From JAUSPI01 sp964454305 (GTDB taxonomy: Bacteria > Desulfobacterota > Syntrophia > Syntrophales > JADFWA01), in NCBI GenBank assembly GCA_964454305.1, contig CAYVXX010000001.1, positions 1 to 64,000 on the forward strand: a stretch of DNA of 64,000 bases. Direction: 5' to 3'. Shown here in pieces: positions 42,487-51,296 of this stretch. The notes beneath the pieces are model-generated. The model searched no databases. It saw only the letters and a list, made by a program, of their open reading frames with translations, and was not told the origin of the DNA. The position numbers and the translations under genes are program-made. Within the stretch, counting starts at the first letter, position 1. Each line of letters begins with the position of its first letter.

Positions 42487-43764
42487 TTATTCTTCCCACT
42501 TCTTAAAGATCAAACAACTGTTAACATCACCAAAACCGAAACCCGCCTTGGCAATGATTTTCAAGTCCGGATACTCCATGACTGTGTGCGGGATCTTATC
42601 TGCAAAAGCGACAATCTCCGGGTGTACATCTTCACAATTGATGGATGGGTGCAGGAAACCTTTACATAATTGCAAAATAACAGCGATACTTTCTATCGCT
42701 CCAGTCGCTCCAAGACAATGGCCGATCATAGATTTGGTAGAGTTAATATATGGAAAGTTTTCAGGTCCCAGTTCCAGCGCCTTCGACCAATTTTTAACCT
42801 CGCCCGGATCGGAAAATGTAGCGGTCAGGTGACCGCTGATTGCATCAATTTGTTGCGGAGAGATACCGGCATCGGAAATAGCACCTTTAATGCAGCGTTG
42901 GACTCCTTCCGGATTAGGTGCCGTCATCGTACCGCCGTTGCGATGACCCCCGCAATTGACTGCAGCGCCAATAACCTCCGCATAAATCCGGGCGCCACGC
43001 TGCTTCGCACTCTCCAGTTCCTCAAGCATCAATACACCACTGCCTGAACCGGGAATGAAACCGCTTGCCGACGCGCTCATAGGTCTGGAAGCAGCCTCCG
43101 GACGATCGTTAGACTTCCGACTGAGCACGCGCATGGAATCAAATCCCGCCCATATATAGTGAGATGATCCCTCAGATCCACCAGCCAACATACGCTTTGC
43201 CAACCCCATGCGAATGAGCTTCATAGCGTCGTATATCGCTTCAGTTCCCGTACTGCACGCCGAAGAGTTCGATGTAACCTGATTGCCCAATGCCAACAAA
43301 CCGGCAATACTGGCGCTTACTCCGCTATTCATTACCTGCTCGACCATTGTACTCCCAAGGCGGCGGACCTTCCCGGCATCAACCATCGGAACAATTCTCT
43401 CCCCGATCGTGTCCATGCCCCCGATTCCAGAACCGATAACAGCCCCGGTATCCCAGTCAGCATTGCCGCTGTTGAAAGGTGGCACCTCAAAACCCGCATC
43501 AATCCAGGCATCAATAGCAGCTACAGATGAATACCCTATATTATCGTTAATAGAGAGAAGTTTTTCTTCATCAAAATATTTTTTGCTAATATTCTCAAAA
43601 TCCTGTGGCACTCCAGCTACCTGACAGGCAAAGTTTAATTCCTTGAGTTTGGGAATAAAACGAATTCCCGATCGCCCCTCTCGCAGGGCCTCTTCGAAAT
43701 TATCCAATCCATGAGCACTGGGAGCAATGACTCCCATTCCCGTTACTACTACCCTATTACGCAT
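42487..43764 (-). CDS. Beta-ketoacyl-ACP synthase (KAS II/FabF-like)
   Basis: 425 residues, thiolase fold. N-terminus VVVTGMGVIAPSAHG; nucleophile Cys in NSSACSTGTEA (~165-175); first catalytic His in ISGHLTAT, in place of the common NAHGTGT; second His in KSMIGHCLGATGAIES. The Cys-His-His triad is therefore complete and chain elongation is expected. The GHLTAT variant marks a subfamily distinct from housekeeping FabF. It overlaps the end of the dehydratase gene by 8 bases. Confidence 0.92.
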   Translation of the reverse strand: MRNRVVVTGMGVIAPSAHGLDNFEEALREGRSGIRFIPKLKELNFACQVAGVPQDFENISKKYFDEEKLLSINDNIGYSSVAAIDAWIDAGFEVPPFNSGNADWDTGAVIGSGIGGMDTIGERIVPMVDAGKVRRLGSTMVEQVMNSGVSASIAGLLALGNQVTSNSSACSTGTEAIYDAMKLIRMGLAKRMLAGGSEGSSHYIWAGFDSMRVLSRKSNDRPEAASRPMSASASGFIPGSGSGVLMLEELESAKQRGARIYAEVIGAAVNCGGHRNGGTMTAPNPEGVQRCIKGAISDAGISPQQIDAISGHLTATFSDPGEVKNWSKALELGPENFPYINSTKSMIGHCLGATGAIESIAVILQLCKGFLHPSINCEDVHPEIVAFADKIPHTVMEYPDLKIIAKAGFGFGDVNSCLIFKKWEE

Positions 43765-44233
43765 TCAAATTACTCCCCATACCGGCCAGTACTCCGGAAC
43801 AGACAGTCTCGCCATTTTCCCTCTGCATACCAACCCTTGTTTTGAGATTTCCTCTTCGAAAATAAACCTTTTCGCCTCTTATTATAACCCGCTCCCCGGG
43901 ACTGACTATACCTGCAAATTCTATATCATCAGCAAGAGTAAAAAGGGTTACTATCTTATTATCTGTTTGCTCATTAAAGGCGTTTTGCTTCATAAGCAGG
44001 TAAATACCGAAGGCAACGACACCTGTTTGCGCCATTGTTTCGATAAGGATCACCCCCGGCGTAATCGGACAATCGGGAAAATGACCCTGGTAAAAATATT
44101 CATCTTCACGAAAACGATACGCCCCAACAATATATTCATCAGTCAATTCCAGTATCTCATCGATAAAACGGAACGGACTTTGCTGGGGTATAGCCTTGAG
44201 CACCTTTTCCATAGTTTTTTCATCAGCCGCCAT
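43757..44233 (-). CDS. 3-hydroxyacyl-ACP dehydratase, FabZ-like hotdog protein
   Basis: About 158 residues, one hotdog domain. PQQSPFRFIDEI near the start and the catalytic stretch GHFPDCPITPGVILIETMAQ (His and Glu of FabZ). It dehydrates beta-hydroxyacyl-ACP. ATG 44233 overlaps the FabG stop by 11 bases and is preceded by GGTGG; an upstream ATG at 44245 lacks a ribosome site. Confidence 0.9.
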   Translation of the reverse strand: MAADEKTMEKVLKAIPQQSPFRFIDEILELTDEYIVGAYRFREDEYFYQGHFPDCPITPGVILIETMAQTGVVAFGIYLLMKQNAFNEQTDNKIVTLFTLADDIEFAGIVSPGERVIIRGEKVYFRRGNLKTRVGMQRENGETVCSGVLAGMGSNLNA

Positions 44234-44954
44234 AAAGACCACCATTTACATGAATTACGCTACCGGTAATGTAAGAACCGCGCGTGGCGAGAAAAGCCAC
44301 AACATCGGCAATTTCTTCAGAACTACCCAACCTGCCCAACGGAATATTCGCAAGGATCCCCTGCTTTACCTCCTCAGGGAGTATTTGTGTCAGCGTTGTA
44401 TCTATGAAGCCGGGTGCCACTGAATTAACGAGGATGTTGCGCCCGAATAATTCCTTTGCCAGAGATTTCGTAAAGGCGTCAATAGCGGATTTTTCCATAG
44501 TGTATGGAATCTGTCCTGCATTTCCCGTGTGTCCTACGACGCTGGAAATGTTAATTATCCTCCCACTGTTCTTGCGGAGCATAAAGAGGCGCAATATTCT
44601 TTTGGTCAGGTACCAGGCACCCCGTAGTATCGAACGCTGTCGATCAAATTCCTCAATCTTCATCGAATTTATGTCTTTGTTTATCGATATTCCGGCATTG
44701 TTAATCAGGACATCTACACGGCCTTCCTCACGCTGTACGAACTTTACCATCTCTTCCACCTGATCAATATCAGTGAGATCGGCTTCAACGAGAAAACCGT
44801 CTTCGATTTCAGAGAGAACCTCTCTTGACTCCTTCTCAACAATGCTTATGTAGTTAATCCCTATACGAAATCCTTCCTTCGATAATGCACGGGAACACGC
44901 TGCACCAATCCCCGTACCGCCACCGGTTATCAAAGCTATCGGTTTCTCACTCAT
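44223..44954 (-). CDS. 3-oxoacyl-ACP reductase, FabG-like SDR
   Basis: 243 residues, classical short-chain dehydrogenase. NAD(P) site TGGGTGIGAA (~9-18), NNAG (~86-89), catalytic Ser in ISSVVG (~137-142) and YTMEK Tyr/Lys (~151-155), ending VNGGLYGG. Reduces beta-ketoacyl-ACP. Located between the FabA-like and FabZ-like genes in the lipid cluster. Confidence 0.92.
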   Translation of the reverse strand: MSEKPIALITGGGTGIGAACSRALSKEGFRIGINYISIVEKESREVLSEIEDGFLVEADLTDIDQVEEMVKFVQREEGRVDVLINNAGISINKDINSMKIEEFDRQRSILRGAWYLTKRILRLFMLRKNSGRIINISSVVGHTGNAGQIPYTMEKSAIDAFTKSLAKELFGRNILVNSVAPGFIDTTLTQILPEEVKQGILANIPLGRLGSSEEIADVVAFLATRGSYITGSVIHVNGGLYGG

Positions 44955-45016
44955 AAATCCTTCCCCTCAAAAGTTTCACGTCTCACGTTTATCTGTGTTT
45001 GTTTTCCTTTAACTTC

Positions 45017-45607
45017 TCAGATCTTTACCATTCCACCTACAGAATTCTGGGATTTCTGCGGATAATCCGGATAGGTTATTCCAGCAAAAACTCCGCTCCG
45101 AGCCTGTTTTACAACTGTGATTAGTTCGTCATCCACAAAAACACTCCCGTCTCCTACAACCACACTTGCCCCCGATTCTTTCTGCTGAAAGTAGCGTTTT
45201 ACCTTTATCTCATATCGAACACATTTATTATAAGGGCGGATTTGCCCGTCGAAAGAAACTTCTCCACAACCGAGCGCCCTGCCGGCACCCAATGATCCAC
45301 GCCAGACACAGTAAAAACCTAATAATTGCCAAATGGCATCCACACAGAGACACCCCGGCTGCACAGGATCACCGCGAAAGTGGCACTGGAAATACCAGGC
45401 GTCAAGGTTTATATCCTGTTCAGCTACAATGGACCCCCTGTTGCCGTTAGTTTTGAAAGAAGTAATGCGATCCATCATAAGAAAAGGTGGCGCAGGAAGA
45501 CGAGCATCAAACCCATCAGGTGGATCTTCCACGAGTGTCCCGTGAGAAAAAGCGAGCAGATCCTTCAATTCAAAATAATCTCGTTCCATAAATTCTATAT
45601 ATTTCAT
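45017..45607 (-). CDS. FabA-type 3-hydroxyacyl-ACP dehydratase/isomerase
   Basis: 196 residues. Strong FabA pattern: YFELKDLLAFSHG, LPAPPFLMMDRIT (~44-56), CHFRGDPVQPGCLCVDAIWQLLGFY (His and Asp of the active site, ~80-104), ALGCGEVSFDGQI. FabA dehydrates and isomerises to a cis-3 double bond, the anaerobic route to unsaturated chains. The C-terminus is extended by about 20 residues. ATG 45607 has GGGG upstream; ATG 45589 is possible. Whether it replaces or adds to a housekeeping FabA cannot be seen here. Confidence 0.92.
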   Translation of the reverse strand: MKYIEFMERDYFELKDLLAFSHGTLVEDPPDGFDARLPAPPFLMMDRITSFKTNGNRGSIVAEQDINLDAWYFQCHFRGDPVQPGCLCVDAIWQLLGFYCVWRGSLGAGRALGCGEVSFDGQIRPYNKCVRYEIKVKRYFQQKESGASVVVGDGSVFVDDELITVVKQARSGVFAGITYPDYPQKSQNSVGGMVKI

Positions 45608-45740
45608 TAATCAACCCCGGCTTTCATAAGAAATTGAAAAGCTCTTCGATGCACTATTCACAAAAATTGAGAGGCGGAACGAGTAAATACCCTCGCTATG
45701 TATTTTCATATCAATACTGACTGCCTAATGCTTACCATGA

Positions 45741-46757
45741 TTATTGCTGACCGTTTGCTCCAACCTCCAGCATCATATAAACCCAGGTAAACCCGGACCC
45801 TACCATCGCCATGGCAACATAAACATCAGGAATAAGATCGTCCCAGTGCTGGCTTAAAACACCTGACGCACCGGCGCATCCCGTATTCCCGAAGTCCGCT
45901 ACATTATGCCAGTGGTTACTCTCTTCAATCCCACAACGCTCACATACAGTCTTCAGCATGCCAAGATTAGCCTGATGCCCTATAAATTTTAACCTTCCTG
46001 AATTTACAGAAAAGGATGCTTGCAATTCTCGCAGGCAATCTGTGGTTTTACGAATGGCAAACCCCTGTACCACATTTCCCTCCTGGTGGAAATATCCCAT
46101 ACGGGGAACAATAACCTTATCCCAGGAAGAAGGTTTCGAATCATAATTACATTTAACGAAGGCCTTATTGGAAGGAACCGATGCGGAAACTATCGTTGCG
46201 GTACCGCCGTCCCCCCATAAAACAGCCGAGCTACGATCGGAATAGTCCACACAGCGGGTAATATTATCAGGATTAACCATCAGAACATAGGGAGGTAACG
46301 ATTCCGGCTTCATCATCCAGAGGAAGTTAATCTGCATGCCAAAACTGGTGCACGCCGAGTTCAGGTCAAAACATGGCACCTCAATTCCCAGTTCTGCAGC
46401 CACTGTAGCCGCCTCCGCCGGAGAGACATAATCTTGAATAGAACTACCCGAAATGATCAGACCGATGTCCTCCAGTTTCAACCCCGCTCGTTTAAGCGCC
46501 ATCCGAGCAGCTGCAGCCGCAGTTTGCGCGTTGCTATACAGCGCCGCCCCGGGTGCCTCCCTTGGATCTCTGTTCTTTGTTGTCACGATATAATCCAGAG
46601 GCAGTACCGTACGGCGAGTATGAATACCGACTCGTTCCAGAATCCATTCCTCGCTGGTACCGATATCCAGATCCTCCAGAAACTTATTGGATATTACATT
46701 CTCGGGATGAAAATGGCCCATACCATGGAGGTACAGTTTACACGGTGAATTTTGCAT
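45741..46757 (-). CDS. KAS III-like (FabH-family) condensing enzyme
   Basis: 338 residues. Catalytic triad present: Cys in LNSACTSFG (~133-141), His in FIGHQANLG (~257-265), Asn in DFGNTGCAGAS (~288-298). The N-terminal GMGHFHPENVISN and EEWILERVGIHTRR are KAS III-like. It probably starts chains, using an acyl-CoA primer and malonyl-ACP. It is downstream of the acyl-CoA dehydrogenase gene by 6 bases. Confidence 0.92.
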   Translation of the reverse strand: MQNSPCKLYLHGMGHFHPENVISNKFLEDLDIGTSEEWILERVGIHTRRTVLPLDYIVTTKNRDPREAPGAALYSNAQTAAAAARMALKRAGLKLEDIGLIISGSSIQDYVSPAEAATVAAELGIEVPCFDLNSACTSFGMQINFLWMMKPESLPPYVLMVNPDNITRCVDYSDRSSAVLWGDGGTATIVSASVPSNKAFVKCNYDSKPSSWDKVIVPRMGYFHQEGNVVQGFAIRKTTDCLRELQASFSVNSGRLKFIGHQANLGMLKTVCERCGIEESNHWHNVADFGNTGCAGASGVLSQHWDDLIPDVYVAMAMVGSGFTWVYMMLEVGANGQQ

Positions 46758-46763
46758 TTAATA

Positions 46764-47957
46764 TCACTCCAATTCACGACCGATTATCATATTTTGAACT
46801 TCCCTGACCCCTTCATAAATATCGATAATATGGGCATCCCTTACCAGTTTTGAAATTTCATACTCTGACATAAACCCGTAACCACCATGAAGATGAAGCC
46901 CTTCATTGGCACAGAAAAGAGCCGCTTCTGCTCCGGCATTTTTGGCCAGTGACGCATATCTGCCTCTGGCAGGATCTCCTTCCTGTACCATGACGGCTGC
47001 TTTCATAAGTGCCAGCTCAGCCAGTTCTACCTTTTTCCACATCTCCACTAACATGTCCCTCGCTACCGGCATGTCACAAATTCTCTGCCCGAATTGTCTG
47101 CGTTCTTTTGTGTATTCCATCGTTATATCAAACGCTCTCCTCGCGAGACCAACACCTATAGCTGCAATCATCGGTCTTGCGTAATCAAGGACGCCGATCA
47201 GATAATTGAACCCTCTCCGCCTGTCACCAATGATCTGCTGAGGATCTACTACGACATCCTCAAATGTTACGCTCGCAGTATTTGATAAACATTGTCCAAG
47301 CTTATCCTCCGGTTTACCGGTAAATATTTTTCCTCCATCTCTTAAGACAAGTTCTCTACTTCCATTAGGACTTACCTTTTCGTCGGTGAAATGGGTTGTA
47401 GGGATAACAAGACAGGCCATTAACTGGCTCGTCGGTTTTCCCACTTTACAAAACACGGTAAACTGGGAGGCATAAGAAGCGTTTGTGATAAAACATTTAT
47501 CCCCGTTCAGGACATATTTTCCGTCATCCCTCTTCCTTATGAATGTTGTCATTGCGGAATTATCAGATCCTGCTCCAGGTTCCGTAAGACAAAAAGATGC
47601 AAGAAGAGGTGCCTCGACAAAAGGTGTAAGGAACTCTTCCTTCTGTTCGTCAGTTCCCTGTTGAGAAATCACAACATTCGCCAGATCATTACACATGGCT
47701 GATGTCGAGACTCCTGTATCACCATAGGATAATTCTTCTATTATGAGTGCTGCTGATACAGAATTCAATTCATAACCTTTAATCGATTCAGGGATACACA
47801 GATTCAACAACCCCAACTCCCATGTCTTATTGATTATCTCCCGTGGAAAAACATGCTCTTTATCCATTCTCATTACGTCTGGAAGTATCTCGTTTTTGAC
47901 AAATTTGCGAATAGTATCAAGATAATCGTGCTGCTCCTCGGTAAGACTAAAATCCAT
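46764..47957 (-). CDS. Acyl-CoA dehydrogenase-family flavoprotein
   Basis: 397 residues with the full family layout: N-terminal helical domain (MDFSLTEEQHDYL), FAD/substrate strands (SFCLTEPGAGSDNSAM ~ 125-140; CFITNA), ERRQFGQRI and the C-terminal catalytic Glu in DIYEGVREVQNM. Normally it oxidises acyl-CoA to trans-2-enoyl-CoA with ETF as acceptor. In this synthetic cluster it could insert a double bond, or run in the reductive direction in place of the missing FabI/FabK (inference). ATG 47957 has AAGGAG 8 bases upstream; the longer frame has none. Confidence 0.92.
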   Translation of the reverse strand: MDFSLTEEQHDYLDTIRKFVKNEILPDVMRMDKEHVFPREIINKTWELGLLNLCIPESIKGYELNSVSAALIIEELSYGDTGVSTSAMCNDLANVVISQQGTDEQKEEFLTPFVEAPLLASFCLTEPGAGSDNSAMTTFIRKRDDGKYVLNGDKCFITNASYASQFTVFCKVGKPTSQLMACLVIPTTHFTDEKVSPNGSRELVLRDGGKIFTGKPEDKLGQCLSNTASVTFEDVVVDPQQIIGDRRRGFNYLIGVLDYARPMIAAIGVGLARRAFDITMEYTKERRQFGQRICDMPVARDMLVEMWKKVELAELALMKAAVMVQEGDPARGRYASLAKNAGAEAALFCANEGLHLHGGYGFMSEYEISKLVRDAHIIDIYEGVREVQNMIIGRELE

Positions 47958-48054
47958 AACAAATTCTCCTTTATGTTCTGTCATCAGTAAGACAAAAAAA
48001 TAGCCTTCTGCCTAATCCTTCGTTCTTGCTGAAAGCCAATAGTTGACTACTTAA

Positions 48055-48993
48055 TTAATCTTCAAATACTCGTTTTGCTGCTGAAAGTGTTGTGACTGAC
48101 GAGCACTTCACACCGATGGTCTTAAAAAAGCTTCTCAGCGGGCGGCCCGGGCCAACCTCATATATTCTGTCTGCCTTAGAAGCCAAGACACGCATATTAT
48201 CACGCCACCGTACTGTGTTACTTAACTGAGACACCAATCCGTCAAGTATCTCATCAAGTTTATCTGAATGAAACCCACCGGTATAATTTGAAGTTACTCT
48301 CTCCGCGCCGCTTGGTGTTAATTTCTCTTTCAGAGCATGCAACGTCTTTTTAAAGGCCTCTTCAATTGCTCTCATAAAGTAGCTGTGAAAGGGTGCGCTT
48401 ACATCAAGAGGTACAAATCGGAAAGTCCGTTTTTTATCTGAAGCCATAAGCAGTTTTTCCGCCTCTGGCATGGCACTGGATACTCCGCTGATTACAACCT
48501 GATCTGCAGAATTTATATTCGCAACATCGACAGGAATATCCACTAAGATATCACTGATCATATCCACATCTATATTATCTGAAATAACCGCAGACATAGA
48601 TCCAACCCCCACAGGTACTGCCTCCTGCATAAGGTTGCCACGAATCTGCACAATCTTGAGAGCATCTGACAAAGGCAGGACATCCGCAGCAACAAGGGCT
48701 GTATACTCACCGAGACTGTGACCCCCGAACAATGAAGGTGAAAAGTCATATAGAGATTTCAAGCCCCGCAGCATAGCAATCTCGGTTGTCAGAATGCACG
48801 GCTGAGCATACTCAGTAAGATTGAGCCGCTCATCCATACCAAAACACATGGCAGCCACATCCCATCCGAGGACATCAGAAGCCTCACGATAGGTATCACG
48901 GCTCACCGGAATATTCTCATAAAAGTCCTTTCCCATACCGAAGCGCTGAGATCCCTGACCGGGAAAAACCACTGCTATTTCTTGCTTTACCAT
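48055..48993 (-). CDS. Malonyl-CoA:ACP transacylase (FabD-like)
   Basis: 312 residues. FPGQGSQRFGMG (~9-20), nucleophile Ser in GHSLGEYTAL (~91-100), Arg in QIRGNLMQEAVP and His in APFHSYFM (~200-207). It loads malonyl units onto the ACP. It follows the small membrane protein gene by 24 bases. Confidence 0.93.
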   Translation of the reverse strand: MVKQEIAVVFPGQGSQRFGMGKDFYENIPVSRDTYREASDVLGWDVAAMCFGMDERLNLTEYAQPCILTTEIAMLRGLKSLYDFSPSLFGGHSLGEYTALVAADVLPLSDALKIVQIRGNLMQEAVPVGVGSMSAVISDNIDVDMISDILVDIPVDVANINSADQVVISGVSSAMPEAEKLLMASDKKRTFRFVPLDVSAPFHSYFMRAIEEAFKKTLHALKEKLTPSGAERVTSNYTGGFHSDKLDEILDGLVSQLSNTVRWRDNMRVLASKADRIYEVGPGRPLRSFFKTIGVKCSSVTTLSAAKRVFED

Positions 48994-49017
48994 AATAACC
49001 GATTCCTTTTAAATATA

Positions 49018-49251
49018 TTAGAATTGTCGAAAAATTGTTTCGAGTAATAATTTGGCCCGTACTTGATACGGGGAAGAATTGTATTTTTTAAAACTCTCTT
49101 TACGTTCTTTAACAGCCATCAATATATAAACACCCACAGCAGAACCAAACGAAATAAAAAGCTTGGTCAATCCACTCTCAATATCAATAACCTTTTCGCA
49201 AATAAACCAAACAACCAGATAAGTCACAGCGGTTGATATTTCCCGCATCAT
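49018..49251 (-). CDS. 77-residue two-helix membrane protein (paralogue of 14117-14293)
   Basis: Two hydrophobic stretches (VTYLVVWFIC and FISFGSAVGVYILM) flank VIDIESGLTK, as in the 58-residue protein of the kinase operon; about 20 extra basic residues follow. AAAAGGG precedes the ATG and ~40 bases of leader are similar to the paralogue's. It is the first gene of the lipid cluster. No known family; the sharing of this gene by two operons is the only functional hint. Confidence 0.75.
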   Translation of the reverse strand: MMREISTAVTYLVVWFICEKVIDIESGLTKLFISFGSAVGVYILMAVKERKESFKKYNSSPYQVRAKLLLETIFRQF

Positions 49252-49784
49252 TTTGCCCTTTTAACAATGTAAAATCAAAAGTCCCAGAGCCTTTGAGAAT
49301 TTTTGGTGAATTTTGTAAAACTCTCTTCAGCACTATCACTTCTCGCTAAGCACTATTCATGCCAGAATATACCACAAACACTTTCAAACATTGTAAGTTA
49401 CTGTACTTATTGAATCACTCCTTGTTAAAAACTCTCTTATCCAGAATTATCAAATCAGACTTTTTGGGGCTTATAATGTGCAATTTCCTTCACAGTGGAA
49501 ATAAAACTACACAGTAAAAAATTCTTGACAAATGAGCACAAATTCTAATAAGAAGTTAGGTGAAACCACTACGACAAGAAGCAAATACAAACAACAGAAC
49601 AACAAGCCCGGTCTTAAGACCTTTAAAAACCGAAAAAGTTCTGAGCATCGAAAAACCACATTTTCAAAGCTTTAGTTTTCCCCTTTTTTCTGAAAGCTGA
49701 ACATAGTCTAATTTAGTCAGATTTTTTTGTGCTTTGAAAGCCCATTAAAATAGAAATGAATTTAAAAACTTGGGAGGAAATGAA
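49252..49784. other. 533-base spacer upstream of the lipid cluster and the monooxygenase gene
   Basis: AT-rich and free of dispersed repeats. A TTGACA at 49525-49530 has a weak -10 at best. A 47-codon basic frame (49532-49675) has no ribosome site. A single 8/9 DnaA-box-like TTATCCAGA (~49438) is not an origin. It should hold the promoter of the minus-strand cluster but none is convincing. Confidence 0.5.
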
Positions 49785-50075
49785 ATGACTGCAAAAGTAT
49801 TGATCAAAAGGAGAGTGGATAGGGAAAAGGAAAAAGAGCTATTGCCTCTTATTTTAGAGCTCAGAACACTGGCCACGTTACAGCCAGGCTACATGTCAGG
49901 TGAAACTTTAAGAAATGCAAAAAGACCCGATGAATACTTAGTAATCAGTACCTGGCGGTCAGTAGATTCATGGAGAGTCTGGGAATCCAGTAATGAAAGA
50001 GCTCAAATACAGAGCAAGATCGATTCTTTGCTGGGGGAGGCAACTGAATTCGAAATTTATCATTACCCCGACTAA
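49785..50075 (+). CDS. Antibiotic biosynthesis monooxygenase (ABM) domain protein
   Basis: 96 residues, dimeric alpha-beta barrel type: KVLIKRRVDREKEKELLPLI, GYMSGETLRNAKRPDEYLVISTW (~40-62), WESSNERAQIQSKI. The fold covers small heme-degrading and quinol-type oxygenases but also many proteins of unknown role; in an anaerobe a cofactor-free oxygenase role is doubtful. ATG 49785 is used with GGAGG 7 bases upstream. Stands alone between the lipid cluster and rpmH. Confidence 0.85.
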   Translation: MTAKVLIKRRVDREKEKELLPLILELRTLATLQPGYMSGETLRNAKRPDEYLVISTWRSVDSWRVWESSNERAQIQSKIDSLLGEATEFEIYHYPD

Positions 50076-50109
50076 AGCCCACATAATTATCCTTACAACA
50101 GGATAGAAT

Positions 50110-50175
50110 GATGCTCCCCGCCCGCAGGGCGGGGCTTCCTGTAGGGATGTGCCTGTTTTATATTGCGCCCCCCCC
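50110..50175. repeat. Dispersed repeat sharing ~60 bases with 23974-24040
   Basis: Begins GCTCCCCGCCCGCA with a CCCCGCC/GGCGGGG hairpin, followed by GTAGGGATGTG, a T-rich stretch and TATTGCG-CCCCC. The inner part of the 278-base MITE-like element at 23966 has the same order. It lies in the 373-base spacer before rpmH, which otherwise shows only the rpmH promoter and an AGGGGGG/CCCCCCC-rich patch. Confidence 0.6.
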
Positions 50176-50385
50176 TTACCCCGCTTAAAAGGGGGGTTCG
50201 CAGTGTACACTCAGGCCAAAGGGAAGACGGTTAAGAAGTAAATGCCTTCACTTTTGGTATTGAAACAGGATTCTAACAACAAAGAAGCTTTGAATATCAA
50301 AATGTCTTATTTCCAAAGCTTTTATATTATTTTTGCCTCCCTCAAGTACTGCAATTTTCCAAGAAACTGATCTCACAATTAACCC

Positions 50386-50414
50386 TTGACAAATAGTTTC
50401 GACTATGGTTTAAA
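50386..50414 (+). promoter_or_regulatory. Sigma-70 promoter of the rpmH operon
   Basis: -35 TTGACA at 50386-50391 and -10 TTTAAA at 50409-50414 with a 17-base spacer, 35 bases before the rpmH ATG. Confidence 0.65.
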
Positions 50415-50448
50415 AACGAGTTCTAATTTTTTGACAGGATCATAATCT

Positions 50449-50586
50449 ATGAAAAAAAATCTAACTAATTTAAGCAACACCAAAAGGAAAAGAACTCACG
50501 GCTTTCGTGCAAGGATGGCCACTAAGGGTGGAAGGTCAGTCCTGAACAGAAGACGAGCAAAAGGAAGAAAGCGGTTAGCCGTTTAA
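50449..50586 (+). CDS. rpmH: Ribosomal protein L34
   Basis: 45 residues, highly basic: MKKNLTNLSNTKRKRTHGFR then ARMATKGGRS and RRRAKGRKRLAV, the standard L34 sequence with a slightly unusual N-terminus (KNLTNLSN in place of KRTFQPSN). A component of the 50S subunit. First gene of rpmH-rnpA-yidD-yidC-jag-mnmE. Confidence 0.96.
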   Translation: MKKNLTNLSNTKRKRTHGFRARMATKGGRSVLNRRRAKGRKRLAV

Positions 50587-50644
50587 ACAAAAAACCTTGA
50601 GTAATGGTCGGGAGGTTATATAAAACGGGGCTTATTCTCCAGAA

Positions 50645-50989
50645 ATGATAAAGCAGACTTTTGGTAAACACGAAAGGATTCGAAAAAGAAGAGACTATTT
50701 GAGAGTATACCAAAATGGGTACCGGGTTAACTCTAAAAACTTTATCATTATATTAAGTGAGAATCTGTCAGGGGTAAAGAGACTGGGATTGACGGTCAGT
50801 AAAAAAGCGGGGAACTCTATAAAAAGGAATCGAATTAAGCGTCTCTTAAGAGAATTTTTCAGATTGAATAAAAACAGGTTCCCTCCTTCGCAGGACATAG
50901 TGATAATTGCGAAGAAGAACATACCTCCACTTAAGTATCAAGACGTGTGCAGGGAACTTGAAAATCTCTTAATACAAAGCTTGCACTGA
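50645..50989 (+). CDS. rnpA: Ribonuclease P protein component
   Basis: 114 residues. Family signature SKKAGNSIKRNRIKRLLREF (~53-72) with the RNR basic helix, plus RIRKRRDYLRVYQNG near the N-terminus. Binds the RNase P RNA encoded at 18420-18866. Follows rpmH by 58 bases. No strong ribosome site precedes ATG 50645. Confidence 0.95.
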   Translation: MIKQTFGKHERIRKRRDYLRVYQNGYRVNSKNFIIILSENLSGVKRLGLTVSKKAGNSIKRNRIKRLLREFFRLNKNRFPPSQDIVIIAKKNIPPLKYQDVCRELENLLIQSLH

Positions 50990-51043
50990 ATTCTGCCCTG
51001 AAACAAGTTCAGGGTCGATTTCAGTAAAACGATGTTCGGTGAA

Positions 51044-51268
51044 ATGCCTACGCATATCCTCGAAAAGATATTTATTGGTTTTATCAGATTTTACCAGACA
51101 TTCATATCACCTGCTTTCCCCCAATGTTGCCGTTTTTACCCTTCTTGCTCCGAATATGCAATCATCGCCATAAGACGTCACGGCCCCTTTAAGGGATTAT
51201 TGCTTGGTCTGATGCGTTTGCTTCGGTGCAATCCCATGAACCCCGGTGGGTACGACCCTGTGAAATAA
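51044..51268 (+). CDS. yidD: Membrane protein insertion efficiency factor YidD
   Basis: About 74 residues. IGFIRFYQTFISPAFPQCC, RFYPSCSEYA and LLRCNPMNPGGYDPV are the complete YidD signature with its three-cysteine pattern. It assists YidC at the inner membrane. ATG 51044 gives the usual N-terminal length; ATG 51032 would add four residues. A CCTGAA/TTCAGG palindrome lies in the rnpA-yidD spacer (~50996-51012). Confidence 0.93.
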   Translation: MPTHILEKIFIGFIRFYQTFISPAFPQCCRFYPSCSEYAIIAIRRHGPFKGLLLGLMRLLRCNPMNPGGYDPVK

Positions 51269-51296
51269 CCGAAATGGGAAAAACTGGAGAAATCAA

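Noticed and set aside
49532..49675. 47-codon basic ORF following a TTGACA
   Set aside because: No ribosome site, the ATG overlaps the supposed -35, composition is typical of random AT-rich sequence.
49252..50448. Chromosome origin (oriC) next to rpmH
   Set aside because: Only one imperfect DnaA box was found and dnaA, dnaN or gidA are absent. rpmH-rnpA-yidD-yidC-jag-mnmE alone does not show an origin.
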